Positions 36,676 to 51,600 of a stretch of DNA of 64,000 nucleotides are shown piece after piece; the first letter of the stretch is position 1; each line of letters begins with the position of its first letter. The stretch comes from Crotophaga sulcirostris (taxonomy: Eukaryota; Chordata; Aves; Cuculiformes; Crotophagidae): NCBI GenBank assembly GCA_013397455.1, contig VYZB01000171.1, positions 1,447,252 to 1,511,251 on the forward strand, read 5' to 3'. The notes below the pieces were generated by a model. It saw only the letters and a list, made by a program, of their open reading frames with translations, was not told the origin of the DNA and searched no databases. Both the position numbers and the translations under genes were made by a program.

Positions 36676-39600
36676 CTGCAAAAGAGTAGAAATACACATG
36701 CTGAACATTAATGACTGGACATCGATCACTAAGGGAGATCACTATCATGCCAAGCCAACTCTCAAGTTTCAGAAGCTAATTTGAATTTTTAAATAGTAGC
36801 TACACAGCACACAGAAGGGGGACACTGGACTATATTCCTCTAAAAGGTACAGGAGTAAAATATTCAGACGTGCTTCTCTAAGTCAGGAAATTATACCAGT
36901 TGAAGTTCATTCTCCTCTTGAGCTTGTTTTGGTCACATATAACATGTTTTTCTTACACGTAACTACCTGCTTTCACATGGGAAGTACTCTTGAATCAATG
37001 GATCCAGCAGCCTTTGTTCAAAGACTACCCAAAGGACATCACTACAAATAAGGCAGGACAGGGAGAGCCACCTAAAACCAAGTCACAAATAACTACAAAA
37101 TTAACCAAATGAACATCCCTTATCTACTGCATTGTCAAGTCAGTTGCTAGAGGGATGGCAATCTCCGGAAGAAGGGCAAACCCTGCCAGTTGAGGGATAC
37201 TCACATCTTAGCTGGCCACAGCTGTTTTTACAAAGAAGGTCTAACTACAGACCTACAACACATCCAGTTGTTTCTTCTGTTCTGTGTCTAGACAATGTTT
37301 AGAAAGTAAGAGTCACAAAGCACCAGATCACGTTGATGCCTCATATTTTCACATATATCTAATTTCAAAAAATTTACATCTTTTATACCTGTAAATCCAG
37401 TTCAGACTGCTTATAAACAAGTTTACTGTAACTGCCCTAAAAAACAGTGTAATTCTGCTCGTTTGCATAGGGGATTGAACTATTTTAACAGTGTTTATAA
37501 ACTGATGCTGATAACATGGCAAAAGAATTATGAAGAAGTATGCTCCACAAACTTTATGTTTAATATTTAAGGCACTGCATGCAATAACTTTATTCTGAGA
37601 TGTCCTGAGTATCACAGTACTATTCAGGTCATTTTCTGAAGTTTGTATCCCATCTAAGAATTTGAAAACAATAGACAAAGAAAATCCCTACAGACACACA
37701 GTAAAACACACCTACCCTTCTCACTGTCACCGAAAAGCCTTTTCCACAGGCCATACAATTCTGTACATCATTGTCTTCTGCCCACTTCCTGTTGAGAGCT
37801 TGGGTGTGTTTGATCTATATAGAAGATACAAAAAAATGTCATTTTTTTTAAAAAAATCAGGACTAATTCCTAATGATTTCCCTATTTTCCCTGCACACAC
37901 TACCCAATGCAGTGTAAGAGCACCAATTCGGCCATGACACTGAGAGCTTACATTTGTTCAGGGAGAAAACCTTCCAAGTTTCAAAATTATGAGCAGATTG
38001 AACAACCCACAGGTAATATTACGGCCCTCGTACACCACAAGCATAACATCTTTATAACTCTGGAAAGGTAACGCCGCACCACCAATTTGACACAAACTTT
38101 AAATTCTCCTAAGTTCCCACACAGAGAATCAACAGGTTTAATTGCTTCAAATCAAATTATACCTGTAATGACTGGTTTTCTCTTCCAAGTTCCTGCATTG
38201 CAGCAGTAGTGTTGTCCAGCTTTTTCTTCATTTCTACAAGTTTGGCTTGAAGCTTTTCAATTTCTCCCTCACTTTTTATACACCTTAGGAAAAATAGTAA
38301 ATAGTCAGTTCAAAGCATATGAGGCAACGCACAATGCCTCCTTTGGGCAGGTTATCATGACGGAGAAGTTTACTCTCACAAAATCCAGCCAAAAAAATAC
38401 CCTTGCTGTAAAAAGGTCTTGGATGCCTTGATTGGAAAAATGCTCTGTTGTAAGAATCACTTTATCTGGCATCACTCCCAAATATCTGTGGCTTATTAAT
38501 ACCTGAAATTACTCCCAAAACCAGGGACCGTACTGAATGCAGTCCACCAATAGCAAGCCCCGATAAATACCCCTGTGCAAAGGGATACTCTCACAAACCA
38601 GCTACAGCAGATCAGGTCAGACAACAGAGCAGAAAAGAAACCTTTTTCTTTAGGAAGCACCTCTCATCAGCTGAAATTCAGTGAACTGTTGAAAGTCAAA
38701 TTTCAAAGGGTGTTTTTTCTGCCAAGCTGTAAACATGTACTGGATGAGTTCAGCACAGTATGGCAAGGTATTGCCAAAGAAAGAGGATCTCATTTGAACT
38801 GGTTCCATTCTTTCCAAGGTTTGCTGCCCAAAAAACAAATCTGCAAGCTTGACAGTACTGAAAAAAAGCTTTCCTCTCTCCTTCACTAAACATGTCAGAA
38901 AAAAGGGGATGAAGAAAGTTTCCTGTCTCACAGGTGTTTTTTCTACCCTTGTAATGGCTGCTTTCAGGTAACTACCACTTCCTTGCAATGCCTCCTGCTG
39001 ATGAAGAAAAGGCACTCTGCATAACTACATCTCAAATATATTGTAGAGACAACAGTAGAACAGGAGAAAAGAAGGCTGTAGGCTTTCAGAAGAAACAAAA
39101 TGTGTGAAAACAAAATGTGCCTATCTAATCCAATTACACATTCAGTCTCCTAGCATTGTGCAGTGGGTATACCTAGAAGTCTCCAAGCAAATTCTACATT
39201 ACTGGAGGCACTAAGGAACCTGTTCCAGGCTTCTGCTTGACTAGTGTACTCTGACTGAGTCAAGGCAGGTGAGCCTCAGAGTGATGGAGGACAGTTAACT
39301 CAGGTAAGAGAAGCTCTCTCTGCCAAGCCTTGCAAGGTTCACACAACAGATGACGTGAGAAACTACAACCTACCTACACACCTCAAAGTTCAGATGAGCC
39401 CAATGGATTTAGAAGGCTCTTACAGATGGGAATTCATGTTCAAGCACAAGCACAGAGCTGTGACTTTGGTAATAAGTAAGACCTCATAAGGCTGTCTGAT
39501 TTTGTTCAAAACAGTCACTCTGGCAAAGCCCACAAAGAGCACAGTTTGTTCCCAATGCCCCTTGCTGTGCTTTGGAAGGGATGATAGAAGGTTGCACTCT

Positions 39601-42600
39601 GGAAATCGCCCCTACAGCCCAGGCACTAGGAACAAACACAGATTTAAATAAAGAATCCTGAACCAACTGAAACAAGCCTTCAGTGTGGGGCTATCCATCC
39701 CTCAAACAACACTTTCACATCATCATGACCACAGTGTACCTCTCCAGCAACGCTCTTCTCTCATCCTGATTATTCTGCACTGTTGCTTCCAAGACAGCAA
39801 TGTCCCCACGTAAATCGTCTGTCTGTTTCTCCAGCTCGCTCACTCGCCTCTGACTGCTTTGCCACTCCTTCTTCATCGTAGCCAGGTTCTCATTGAGAGC
39901 TGTGACCTGCATGGTGAGCTTGGTCTCCTTTTCCTCATGTTTCCGGTTTTCTTCTTCTTTCTCTTTTTTCTCTGTATGCTAAGAAAACAATGGAACAATG
40001 AAAAGCAGCCTTTCAAATATTCTTTCCCTATTTCCCACATTTAATTGAGGAAAAGAATCTTACTGTACTTAGAACCACTACTTTTAATCAACAAACTCTA
40101 TTAGACAAGTCTGTCATCCCACTGAATCTTCCTACACCGTTAAATGCCTCAAAGATTTCTGACCTTGTCATTTCAAAATTAATGTAATGTGAAACTGAAG
40201 TCAACCCTTTGCTTCCTCTAAGTCCCTGAAATAATCCAAAGGCATGTTCACAAAACAACAGTCTTATACTCTCTAAAATACTAACCAGTTTAGCTTCAAT
40301 TTCAGCACATTCTTTCTTCAGTTCCTCTTCTCTCTTTTTCAGCTGATCTTTGACAGCTTGGTGGGTTTTTTTCTCCTGTTCCAGAGCTGAATTCATATTA
40401 TCTATTTTGCCCTGCAGCTCTAATTTCTGTTGAATCAATAGCTGTTTTGCATCCTTGAGATTTGCCACCTCCTGTTAGGATACAAAGCTCAAAGTAGTAA
40501 CATTGAAAATGTAAATGATTTAAAATGAAAACTATTCTAATTCTTTTCAAGATGAGGACAGCAATAAATTTAAAATTTATCACTGGAGGAAAGAAGGATT
40601 TTAGACTAGAAAGTATCAGTGATTTTCATGATCAAAGATTTTAAACTATCTACACTATGAACAACATTCAATTTCTAAAATAAATTTAATGTATGTTCCT
40701 ACTAAAATAGTAGAAGCTATGTTGGATTATTTTCTACAGTTCTTTGACAATATACACGCATTGTAATTTTCTAGAGTCTGTTCTAAAATTTACTTCACAT
40801 TGTTCTCTGGTTGCAATAATGAGGTTAAAAGTGTCATAATGACAAAGTAAAAAAAACTGATGGAAAAAAGCTAGCTCCTATTAATCTTAAATGTATAAAT
40901 AATTACCTTATGTAAGACTAGTAGGGGTTGCCAGCTTTCCATAAAAAAAATTGCATCACAAATTAAAACTAAACCAAAGACAGTAAAGGAACATATCCTG
41001 AGGACAGAGGTCTATCTATCCCTATAGATATCTGTCTATCCATTCCTTGCTAGGAGATGGGAAACAGCCTAGAAGCCTTTAGGAGACAATTTCTGTTTTA
41101 GTCTGATTGCTTGTAGGGAGATCAAGAGATGAATATTAAGCTGCCATTGGTGTGCACACATTTTATATACATCTTTATAAATTTTCTTTACAATAGGAAA
41201 TTTAGGAATCAAAAGAATTATAATCTTTGTCCAAAATCCAAGAAAGTACTGAGCATAGATTGCTTGACAGAAACAAAGTACAGACTTCTAACTAGAAATA
41301 AAAGACCATTTTCTAAACACTGGAGAACAAAAGAACATCTGAAACTCATAAGATATCATGTTACTTTCTCTTTACTAACATATAGGGACTGTACTTTTAT
41401 TTATACTTGTGCTTAAACATATCAGCCCTATGTGTTTAACAGATGAAAGTATAACTACTAATAGTATCATATGTAAAACACAAACTATGGACTTTTAGGA
41501 GTGTTTGCTTCTATAGAGACTGAAAAATGAAATATGTGGAATATGGTAAGTAGTATTTTGTTTCACTGAAGACTAAAAAACATTTAATTAAAGCCTCCAA
41601 ACTTTTACCCTTTAGAGAGCTCATTTGACTTTTTACAACTTTGGAAGAAAGATGGTCTTTATGAGGCTCCTGACATTGTTTCTTAACCAAGTGTAACTTT
41701 TTAAAACATTTTAAAAACCACAGCACATCAAGGGAGTTTTAACTCTACCACATATCCTTGAGAAGTACCAGATGTGCCTAGAATATCTGGGAAACTTCAC
41801 ATCATGACACTTTTGGACATGTTTCTGCATTTCATAGTCAAGCAAGGGTATGCACAGTGAACCTACAGCAAAACAAAAAAGCCAGGACGTACAACCCATC
41901 TTGAAGATTAGACAAGTTATGGAGTCCACCTGGCCAACAGCACTGAGCACCAGTACTCCAGGATTATCACTAACCAAGGCAGCACTGCTCAGGAACCTCA
42001 ATGAATCTTTGCTTTGGTTCCCTTACCTGTAATACTGATTTTTACAGCAACCATCTTTGCAAAGCCAGTCCAGATAACATCTACTGAGTAGGCACATATT
42101 TCTTATCAGATAACCAACCACATGAAGAGTCAGTTTGTCTCAATATACCTTCTCAAATTCTTGCTTGCAGGCTCTAAGCTCTTCACCCAGCTTGGCACTT
42201 TCTTTTTCAAGTCTACTCCGTATTTCCTGGAGCTCTGTTGTTTTACATTTTTCATTAGCCAAATCTTTTTCTTTCAAAATCTTGAAGAGAAATTTTTTAA
42301 AAAAAAGTGCTAGAAAAGTGACTTCTTCCAAGTTCATAAAATTAAGAAAACAACCAAACAAAAAAACATCCAGGGCCCAAAACCACTTGAAGGCTTTTTA
42401 ATTAAAGGGGAAATAACTGCCACATATCTCTATCCACCGTTCAAAGTACTAACAATAAGCAACATGTTTGCAGTTACAGATTTAAAACTAATAACATTTT
42501 TCCACATGTCTAGCTACTTAGAACAAATTAACAGCCTATTTCAAAACAAATTCACTTCAACTGCTGTTAAAAGTCTTTCTACCAGAGATTCAGTAAAACC

Positions 42601-45600
42601 ACCACTGCTATGCACTACAACAGTGCTACGCCCTCAAAATACTCCTTGTTTAGAGATGTAACAGAAATTTAAAAAGGGCACGCATACGGAGTGGACATGT
42701 CTGTGTGAAGGTTTCAAAAGACAGAAGCTTTTACCCTGTCATTCTGAAGATCCTGTAACATTTTGGTCTTCTCGCCCAGCTGCTGCTCCTTCTTTGATGC
42801 ATCCTGCTCCAGTGTTGACTTTGCTTTCTTCAGGTCCTGGATCTGCTGATTATTGCTAGCAATTCGATTCCTGCTGGAAACTAACTCTTCTTGAGCTAAA
42901 GCAAGTTTTTCTTCTGTGGACTAATTACAAAGAGAGTTCTGTAAATCATCTCTCAGTATAAGAGCTTCAGATACTCAACAGTCACTTGAGCGTTTTCCAT
43001 ATGGAAAACATTGTTTTCTAGTGTGCAATATTTAGCTTCAAATGTTGACAAAGCATAGTTATAGAAGAAGTATTTTCACCAAGTTTACATCTGGCTACAG
43101 CTACGTAGCCAGGATCTTCCATTATTGAACCAGAAAGTAGGATTTTCAAGGAGACCTTTCATTCTTCAGCTGTGCTGACAGTGCTCCAGAGAGCAAGTGC
43201 CCACTTTACGCGCCCCTCTCATGCAATGCTGTACCTTCAGCTGCAAAATTTCACTGAAGCTCACTTTTCCATTACAGCCCAGTCTCCCAGCTAATGATGC
43301 CGGCAGTGGCATTCCAAACAGATGCCAGTAGATGGTGCTCCATGTACAGCCTTACTCCTTCCATCGCCTCCCAGAAAGTAGTCCTGCCACCCCACTTGTG
43401 TCGCCCAGACACTGTTCAGCCTTCTATGATCCAATCCCATGGCCTGAAACCTTAGCTTCACTCCTTTACTTAAGCTTTCTCTTGTAATATTTTTAATGAA
43501 AGAAATCCCACCATTCTAGGATCAACTAAATTCCTTTTAAAGCTCTTACATAAATCCTAATGAAACCTGTTGTTAAAGGTTAATGACTTCAGAAGTAACA
43601 ATAAAAGCGTAACTTTGACTTCACTCAACTATGCATATCCTTTAGTAGCTTCCGTCTTCCTGGTCATGCCTGTCCTGGATAACGCTGGGCTTCAAACTGT
43701 GCTAACTCTACACAGCTATGCAGGGTGTTCATATCTCTACTAAAAATCCTGCACTGAAAGACACCTTACACGCAAGTTTTAAAATTTCTGCTACTGACTA
43801 CTAATAAGATATAGACCATTTCGAATCTTAGCCCAACTATCAGCATTGGTTCCAAACTTTAACCAAGATCCTAAGCTCTGGCTCAAATTATCTACTTTCA
43901 CTAAGTAAGTTGCCTAGAGTGAAACATAATCCAGACAACTGACTTTGAATTGGACTGTGAAACTACCATCCAGTTCTTCTGACTTGAGCAGTACTTAAAT
44001 ACTCAGATCTTGAGACTAACAATATTATGCTGAGGTTTTCTGAACGTGTTTATTTCCTTTTAGGTCTTCTAAGACAAGTTATCACTGCTTCTTTAGGTTA
44101 ACGTTGCAATAATGCAGCACATCCATGATTGAAGATTTACTCCCTGCTTTTTCCCTCTTCTACAGTTTGGAGAAAAGTATGGTGGCAAACAGACTTTACT
44201 AATCCTAATTAATGTATGTTTTTAAAATTTTGTTTTAAATTGAGCAACGGTTTCTAAGTTGGTATGTCACCTCAGTACTGAGGATCTCAATTTTCCTCAG
44301 GTTCTCTAGGCTCCACAGAGACTTACATAATAAACTGACTGCTCAGCTTGAAAATCTTATTTTCCTGTTGCAATCATCTCATTTTACCTTTTTTTCCCTT
44401 GCTACCATCCCCATTCAAGTTTAAAAGCAAGCTACCATCCTATTTTATACTTGCCATTACCAAATGTCATCAAAATGGTTTAATAATGCTTATTCAGAGC
44501 TATCTTTGCAGCAACAAGTAATACTTAAATAAAAATTATACCAAAAAAACCCCAGTTATCGAGCACATCCAGTGCTTTTACAGGTCATTACATTACCAAA
44601 TATTGATCTAAATGTGTTGCAGGAAATTAACTCACAGAGATACATGTACTATACTAACCATAAGAAAGAGTATGTTTAAACTACCTTTGTTTGTTAAACA
44701 CGCCAAAGTTCTTAACACTTTTACATAGCTAGACAATCAAGAAACACTGATAAACAAAACTTCTGTAACTTGCAGGGAAATGTGGCAGGTAATATAATGC
44801 TACAGAGGAGGAGTATGAGTAATAAAACACCAAAGTGCCTGTTTCTCTCCATAAACTTCAGAAAAGCCGAGAACAACAATGTCAGACAGACACAGACAAA
44901 GCCATAGTAGAATTCATATAAAGGGAAAAGTGCCAAAGCTATGCATCTTGCCAGTAGACAGCCAGACCCTGCAGCACAGTATATCCTGGGACTAACTGGA
45001 GCATTGGCCTAGCACTGACATGAAGGAAAAGATTAGAAAGAAAAGAAAAAACCACACTTTTACTGACTGGCTCCATTTCCAGCAATTCTTCTTTGAAGGC
45101 ACTACACTCTAATACCAAATCAGATAAGTTCAGCTTAGGAAGAGCAAAAATTTCAAGGACTAAGTTCAGACACATGTACTCCAGGTAGGTTCCTAAACCT
45201 AATGTCTTCTAATAGTTTGGCATCTGTAAACGTCAACAATTGGCCAGAAAGAAGCAGAAGGGGCAAGGACATGGAAAAATACTGACAACTAAAATTACAG
45301 TTAAAATATCTAGAAGACAGTGATTACTTACTTGCTGGTAGAGACTTTGCCCTAATTAGCTACGCTGTTTCAATTAGTTGAAAGTTAAAATATATAACAA
45401 GAAAAAGCAAAACAAAAAATTATCTCTTAAAAGAATACAAAAATAAATCATCTTTCAATTTGCTGCTGCACAAATGCAAGGGTAGTTCAAGTAGGCTGGG
45501 AAACACCCTTGTCTTTAAATTAGTTTCAGGATGTCCTTCATCCCAAGGGAAGGGACTGAACAGCACTAAATTATATATACAGCAAAAGAGCTTTTTCCCC

Positions 45601-48600
45601 CCCTCTACAGTTCTTGCACTGCTTCTGGGTCTTCCAAATGGATATAAACAGATCTACTAAGTCACATGTGATATCAAAATTATTCTAAGTACCTTAAGGT
45701 CTTGCCTGGTTGCCAGCAGCTCAGATTCTTTCCCATAAAGGTCCAGCTGTAGCTTCTCCATGTTTTCCTTATGTTTTTCATAGGTCTTCTGTAAGTCTGC
45801 TAGCTTGACTTTCTCTGCTTTAAGCTCCTGTGCTGACAAAATAGACTGCTGTTGCAGCTTATTCTCCAGTTCTGCCTGAAACATAAGCATAGGAAGTTTA
45901 CAGTAAAGTGAGCTTCACCATTCCAATAAACTGCATTTCTACTGCAATAAAAGATTTTGAATCTTGTTTGCTTGAAATAGCAGTTCAGCAACCTGACGTT
46001 TGTGATTTTACAGTAATATTTTGTAATTAATTTAACAACAAAATTTAATTCATGTCAGAAGACTAAGTACAACACATTAAGACCAAACATTAAAAATCTA
46101 AATAATGTTTCCAAGTCTTCAAGTTTCCACAGACTGACTAAAGCACAAATATGATCATGTGGCACAGGGCAGCCAAAGCTGGAGAAACATTTAACAGTGC
46201 ATGGCACACAACACAATGTTCCTTAATGCTGTAAGACATCTGATCTCTTTCCATTATGGTTTATGAGATTCATACTATCACACAGAGAAATTCCTTTGGT
46301 ATAAAAAGAGAAGACTTGGTTTAAAACTCCCATGGGTGTTCCAAAAGACCGCAGATTTTGTCTAAACTACTCTCAGAAAACTCTACTGCTTTACAAGAAA
46401 ATAGCAGCTCTTGCTTCATTGCATGCTCCCGAAGCAAAATAAATACATTCAATCTAGTCATTTTTATCACTTCATTGAAACTCCTTTCCTACAGAATCCA
46501 TATTTCAGTCCTGGTTCATTTTCCTTTATTATTGTTGTTGTTGATGTTGTTGTTTCAATTTTCAATCTTCATCTGAAGATCTTGTTTCCACATCCTGACT
46601 ATATAATTTCCAACAAGACTACAGCAAATAGGTATTTATCACAAATATATTGACATAAAAGCTGCAACACTTAGCAGAGAAATCTACATTAATTTTCTTA
46701 AAGGAGTAAGAGGGGCCAGTCTTACCTTTTCTAAAAGGGCAGTTTTTAGTTCAGCTTGCAGTGTCTCACTGTGTTTTTTCTTCTGCTCAAAAGATTCCTT
46801 TAACTCTCTCAGCTTTCCCTGGAGATGCTGCTCGCTTTTTTCTTTCTCTTTCAGAAGACTCTGAATTTCCAGAACTTGCGCTCGTGCTGAATCAAGTTCT
46901 ATCGACAACTGCTTAGAAATCTATATTCAAAAATATTAAATAACTGTATGTAATTTTAATTTAAATTGCTATTTGCACATGCCTATTTGTACAAGTGCCT
47001 ATTGAACCACGTGGATGACAAATTAGTAGTTCAAAAAATAGACAGTTTGACAGATGAAAAACTGGTGAAAGCTGTTAAAGCTCATGATCATAGAATCATA
47101 GAACGACCTGAGCTGAAAGGGATGCACAAGAACCATCGAGTCCAGCTCCTGTCCCTGCATAGGACAATCCCAACATTCACATCGTGTGTCCGAGGGCATT
47201 ATCCAAATGTTTCTTGAATACTGCCAGGCTTAGTGCCATGACTGCTTCCCTGGGGAGCTATTCCAGTGCTCCATCATCCTCTGGGTGAAGAACTTCTTCC
47301 TAATATCTAACCTAAACCTCCCCGACACGTCTTCCTGACATTCCCTCAAGTCCTATCACTGGTCACCAGCGAGAAGAGATCAGTGAGAAGACAAACAGCT
47401 TTGGGAAATCACCTCCCAGAAGACTGCTAGAAGTTGGGGAAAATCCCTACACTATAGGAATCCGAAAAGCTTGCCCTAGTGTATTTTTCTCTAGGCATCT
47501 ACTACTTGCCTCTGCCAGAGACCAGGTACCAAGCTACACCTCTCTGGGGTTCCAGTACACCCACCTTTAAGTGTTTATAAAGAGCTGCAGACTATTTGCA
47601 GCAAACAGTTTCCAAGTTTGCTACTGTTACTTCTTACACACAGAACCTCATCATCCCACAGTACCACAGCTGCTACTTTCAGCTTCAGAGCTAGGTGGTC
47701 AAACACTCTCAGGCAGATTTTGATTTTAAGGGCTACCATAACACATTAAAATAATCTGTTACTCCCAATTCCCTACCCTTAAAGCAACTGTAGTCTTTTT
47801 TCACCACTCAATATTAAAAGCAGGCATTTTTTTACATAATAAGAAATTATGATACGGCAATACAAAATCACTGTTTCACTAATGAAGAAATCTGAAGGGC
47901 TAAAATCACTGCCCAACGTATGCGTGACATGGAAAGGTAGGTGTAAGACTTGTATTTTAAAACCTCATAATGACATCTTGGAAATGCTTAGTATCACCTT
48001 CTTCTAGTACACTAGGCAGGTTACAATCTGAGAACTGCAACCTCTTTATTTCTCATCACTCCCAGCATCTGAGACTGAAAATTAATCTTTTAAACATTTA
48101 TGGTTATCGTTTTCTAGATTGTTGAAACTAAGTGGACAGCTTACCCCCTCCTTTTTTTCCAGTGAGTTTTTCAATTCATTCCTCTCTTTAGCTACAGACT
48201 CTGTTTGTACCTGGAGCTGATGCTTTGCTTCTTGGCAAGATCTTTCCTAAAAAAATCCAAAAAAAGCAAGTATTTTTGTCAGCTTCTAAGACAGGGTATC
48301 AGGTATTTTCATAGGATCTACAAAGCCTTGAAAAATAATGTTTTCCTTTTCAGTGAAAAGGTTTCCCTTCTCAGTTGCCGATATATTTTCACCTAAAAAC
48401 TTCTCAAAACTTTGATATTGGTAAATCTAAGCTGAAAGCAGCCAATGTCTTGTACTTAACAAATGCAGCCAATGTGTCAAAAAGTTTTTCTGATTAGGGA
48501 TAGTCTCCCTGTTTGAAGCTGCTGTTGGCAGCCCCTCTCTTTTCCACGGGAAGCAGTAGGCTTATCACTTTCCTCAGGATCCCAAATTTCTTGATGTTGT

Positions 48601-51600
48601 AAAACTCAAAAGCAAGTACATCTGCAGGATTTGTATGCAAATACATCTCCATTTTAAGCCCAAATACTACGCACTTAAGTCAGTGGCAAGCCTCCAAACG
48701 ACTACAGAATTAGAAGCAGAATCTGATCTCCTATCTCTAAGCTTAAACTGGGCAGAAAATCCTTCACATTTTTAGGAGAAACAAATATATAGACAGCACT
48801 AACTAAATAGAGCAAACAAAAAAGCTCAAAAAGGTGAAAGAGTAAAGGAATAAGTGTTATTTTAAACTAGGAGCAGAATTTTTTTTTAGATTAGAATAAA
48901 AGCAACTATGAACAGGTTCTGGGAAATAGTGACATGTAAGACAAGAAGGGAATGAGAAAAATATCCCTCCCATGTCTGAGGTAGAGGTGTCAAAACAACC
49001 GTGTAAGAAAATTTATAAAATACATACTGCTCTACTGCTCAGTCATATTTACCAACAAAGCAAAAGAAGGAGGAAAAAAAATGTATTTCAAAGATAGTGA
49101 GAGTTCACTCTCGTAACTGTAAAAGGTTGCTCTGCTGGTCAAGCACTTGTTGCTAATCCACCACTTTTGAGACCTCTGCAAAATTCAAATAGTTCCAGTA
49201 CTCTGATAACACCCTAAGCTAGGCATCTCCCCAAACAACAGATGATGTTACTCTGCCTGCAGTACACAGCCTTCCAGCACGTCCAGACAAGCTCACGGGA
49301 AGGTCCTATATAAAAGATTCTAGAGAAGAAACTAAAATGGCCTCAGAAAAACATCATCTTCAATACAATGGCACATAAGCAAAACATTTAAAATTGTATT
49401 TTGTAATAATAAGGTTAATGTATTTTAAAAGAAGGGGACATTTCCGTTCTAATCTTTTAAGCACTTGCCTCTACTTGGCCCTCTTCAACATATTAAAGGG
49501 ATGCCAAAAAAAAAAAAGGGATCCTGCTATGTGAAATGACTGTTTTGCCGTGCAAAAATTCAGATAAAAATTTTAAGGTAGGACACATGCATGAACAACT
49601 AAAAATCACAATCTGTTTTTCCTTAAGGCAATCAATGTTCATGCATTGTCATTGTATGTACACTGCTTTCAGACAGAAAGTAACATCATTTCATCACTGT
49701 AAATACTCCAAACATGTCTAATTAAAGAAACTACTAACCATTTCTGCCACAGCTGCTTTTCCTTTTTGTATTTCTTTTTCTAATTCCTCCTTTCTTTTTT
49801 TGAAGGATTCAGAACTTTTTGAGAGCTTGTCTTTGGTAGCTGTAAGGTCTTTTAATAGAGTATCCTTTTCTAGTTTCACTTGTTGCAGCTCTGATGTTAC
49901 TGCTTGCATTTTACAATCCAATTCCTTGAGCTGTTTACTCGTATCTTGATTTGATTTCTCAAGGTTTTGTTTAAGCATGGCCTTTTCCTCCTGCTGTTTT
50001 GAAATTTGCTGTTTTGCTTGTTCAAGGGCCTCAGATTTGTTCTGTAAATCCAATTTAGCACTAGACATCCTGAAAATACAAAGAGAAAAATAAATTGTTT
50101 TTTAAAAAAAATTCGTCTTCACAGGTTCTTTTGTATCATTAAATGTCTCTATTATTTACTATATTAAGTGTAGAACTACTTCAAAGCATACCTTTTTCAT
50201 ATAGAACATAGGCATTTTATCTCTCCAACACAGACATACCAGCAACTCTAAATACTACTATGAGATGGACTTTTCTTCCTCAAATATTACACCCCTCTGC
50301 TGTTTATGCATAAATTGCAAATTAGTCTTTGAAAGTTACAGAGCTGCAGATATTTAACGATGGACCTCAGTACATCAAACTGTTTAGATATTTAGCTGAC
50401 AACAAGCACAGTGAATAAACTGAAGAAGTGCATTGAATCACAGCAGTCAGTGATTCACATGAGACAACATGACAGATGGAGTCTGAGTGGTATATAGTGT
50501 GAAACAAAACAGGTGAGATATAACTCGGTTCTTGCAGCAGAGGGAACACAACACTTTTATCTATGATTTTAAGAAATCATAAGAGAGAAGCATAAAATTT
50601 CAATTTTAGTCCAAATCACTCTATTTTTATGTCTAACTCTGAAAAGTAGTATAACTCAGAAAATGCATACGATTCTCTTGCTGCTTCAAGTTGTTTACTC
50701 AGTTCTGCTGTTCGGAGGTCTAACTCTGCAGATTGCTGTCGCTGCTGCTGTAATTCCTGAAGAGTTTGTTCTTTGCTTGCTTTAGCATCAAGAACATCAG
50801 CTTCAAGTTTCTGCGAGAGAAAAATAAAAATTTAGAGCCACTGGAACACAACCACCAAAATAAAAATTGTAATAAAAAGCAGACGTCATCTAGTCTATGA
50901 GAAACATTTACTGTTGAAAGCTTTTACTGTTAGAAAGCAGGCACAATACTCACATACCTTCTACTGATTTTATTAGTTTGGTATTTATCTTTCATTTAGT
51001 TCCTGAAAAACTCTTGCTCCACCAGAAAAGAACTATTTTGGTGAAACATTCGGAAATCACCTTTAAATTAAATGCCAAGCAGACAGTTCACTGCAAAGTA
51101 GTAGATGAAATGTAGAAATCTTTAAAGAGCCTACCAAAACACCCATACAAAAAAAGGCCATACACAGTTCCCAGCTTTGGAGCTGGGTTCTCAGTCATCA
51201 CCAAGTAGTTTCAGAAGTTCCACATAACTGCCAATTCACATATCCCAAGAACTCTGCTGTTCATTAGAACAAAAACAAAACCACAAACTACAGCTGTAAA
51301 AAAAATGCTGCGCTTGCTTGGAGAAGGTTTTTCTTGTTTTTTTTCTACAAGGTACTTGTTCATTTACATGGAGTATAAGGAACACAGGAGTCTTCAGCAA
51401 ATGGACACTGCTTAGATATTCAACACGCTGGTTGTTTTACAGGCACTTCTGCTTTCATACAGTGGCCATAAAACAAAATGGCCAAAATTCTCCAAGAAAA
51501 TTCCTAAGGGCTTTTTGTTTTCTGTTTTTTTAATTATTATTTTAAAAATACCATGGAATAATCTGGAATAATGCCAAAGAATGGTGATGAAACCAAGATT

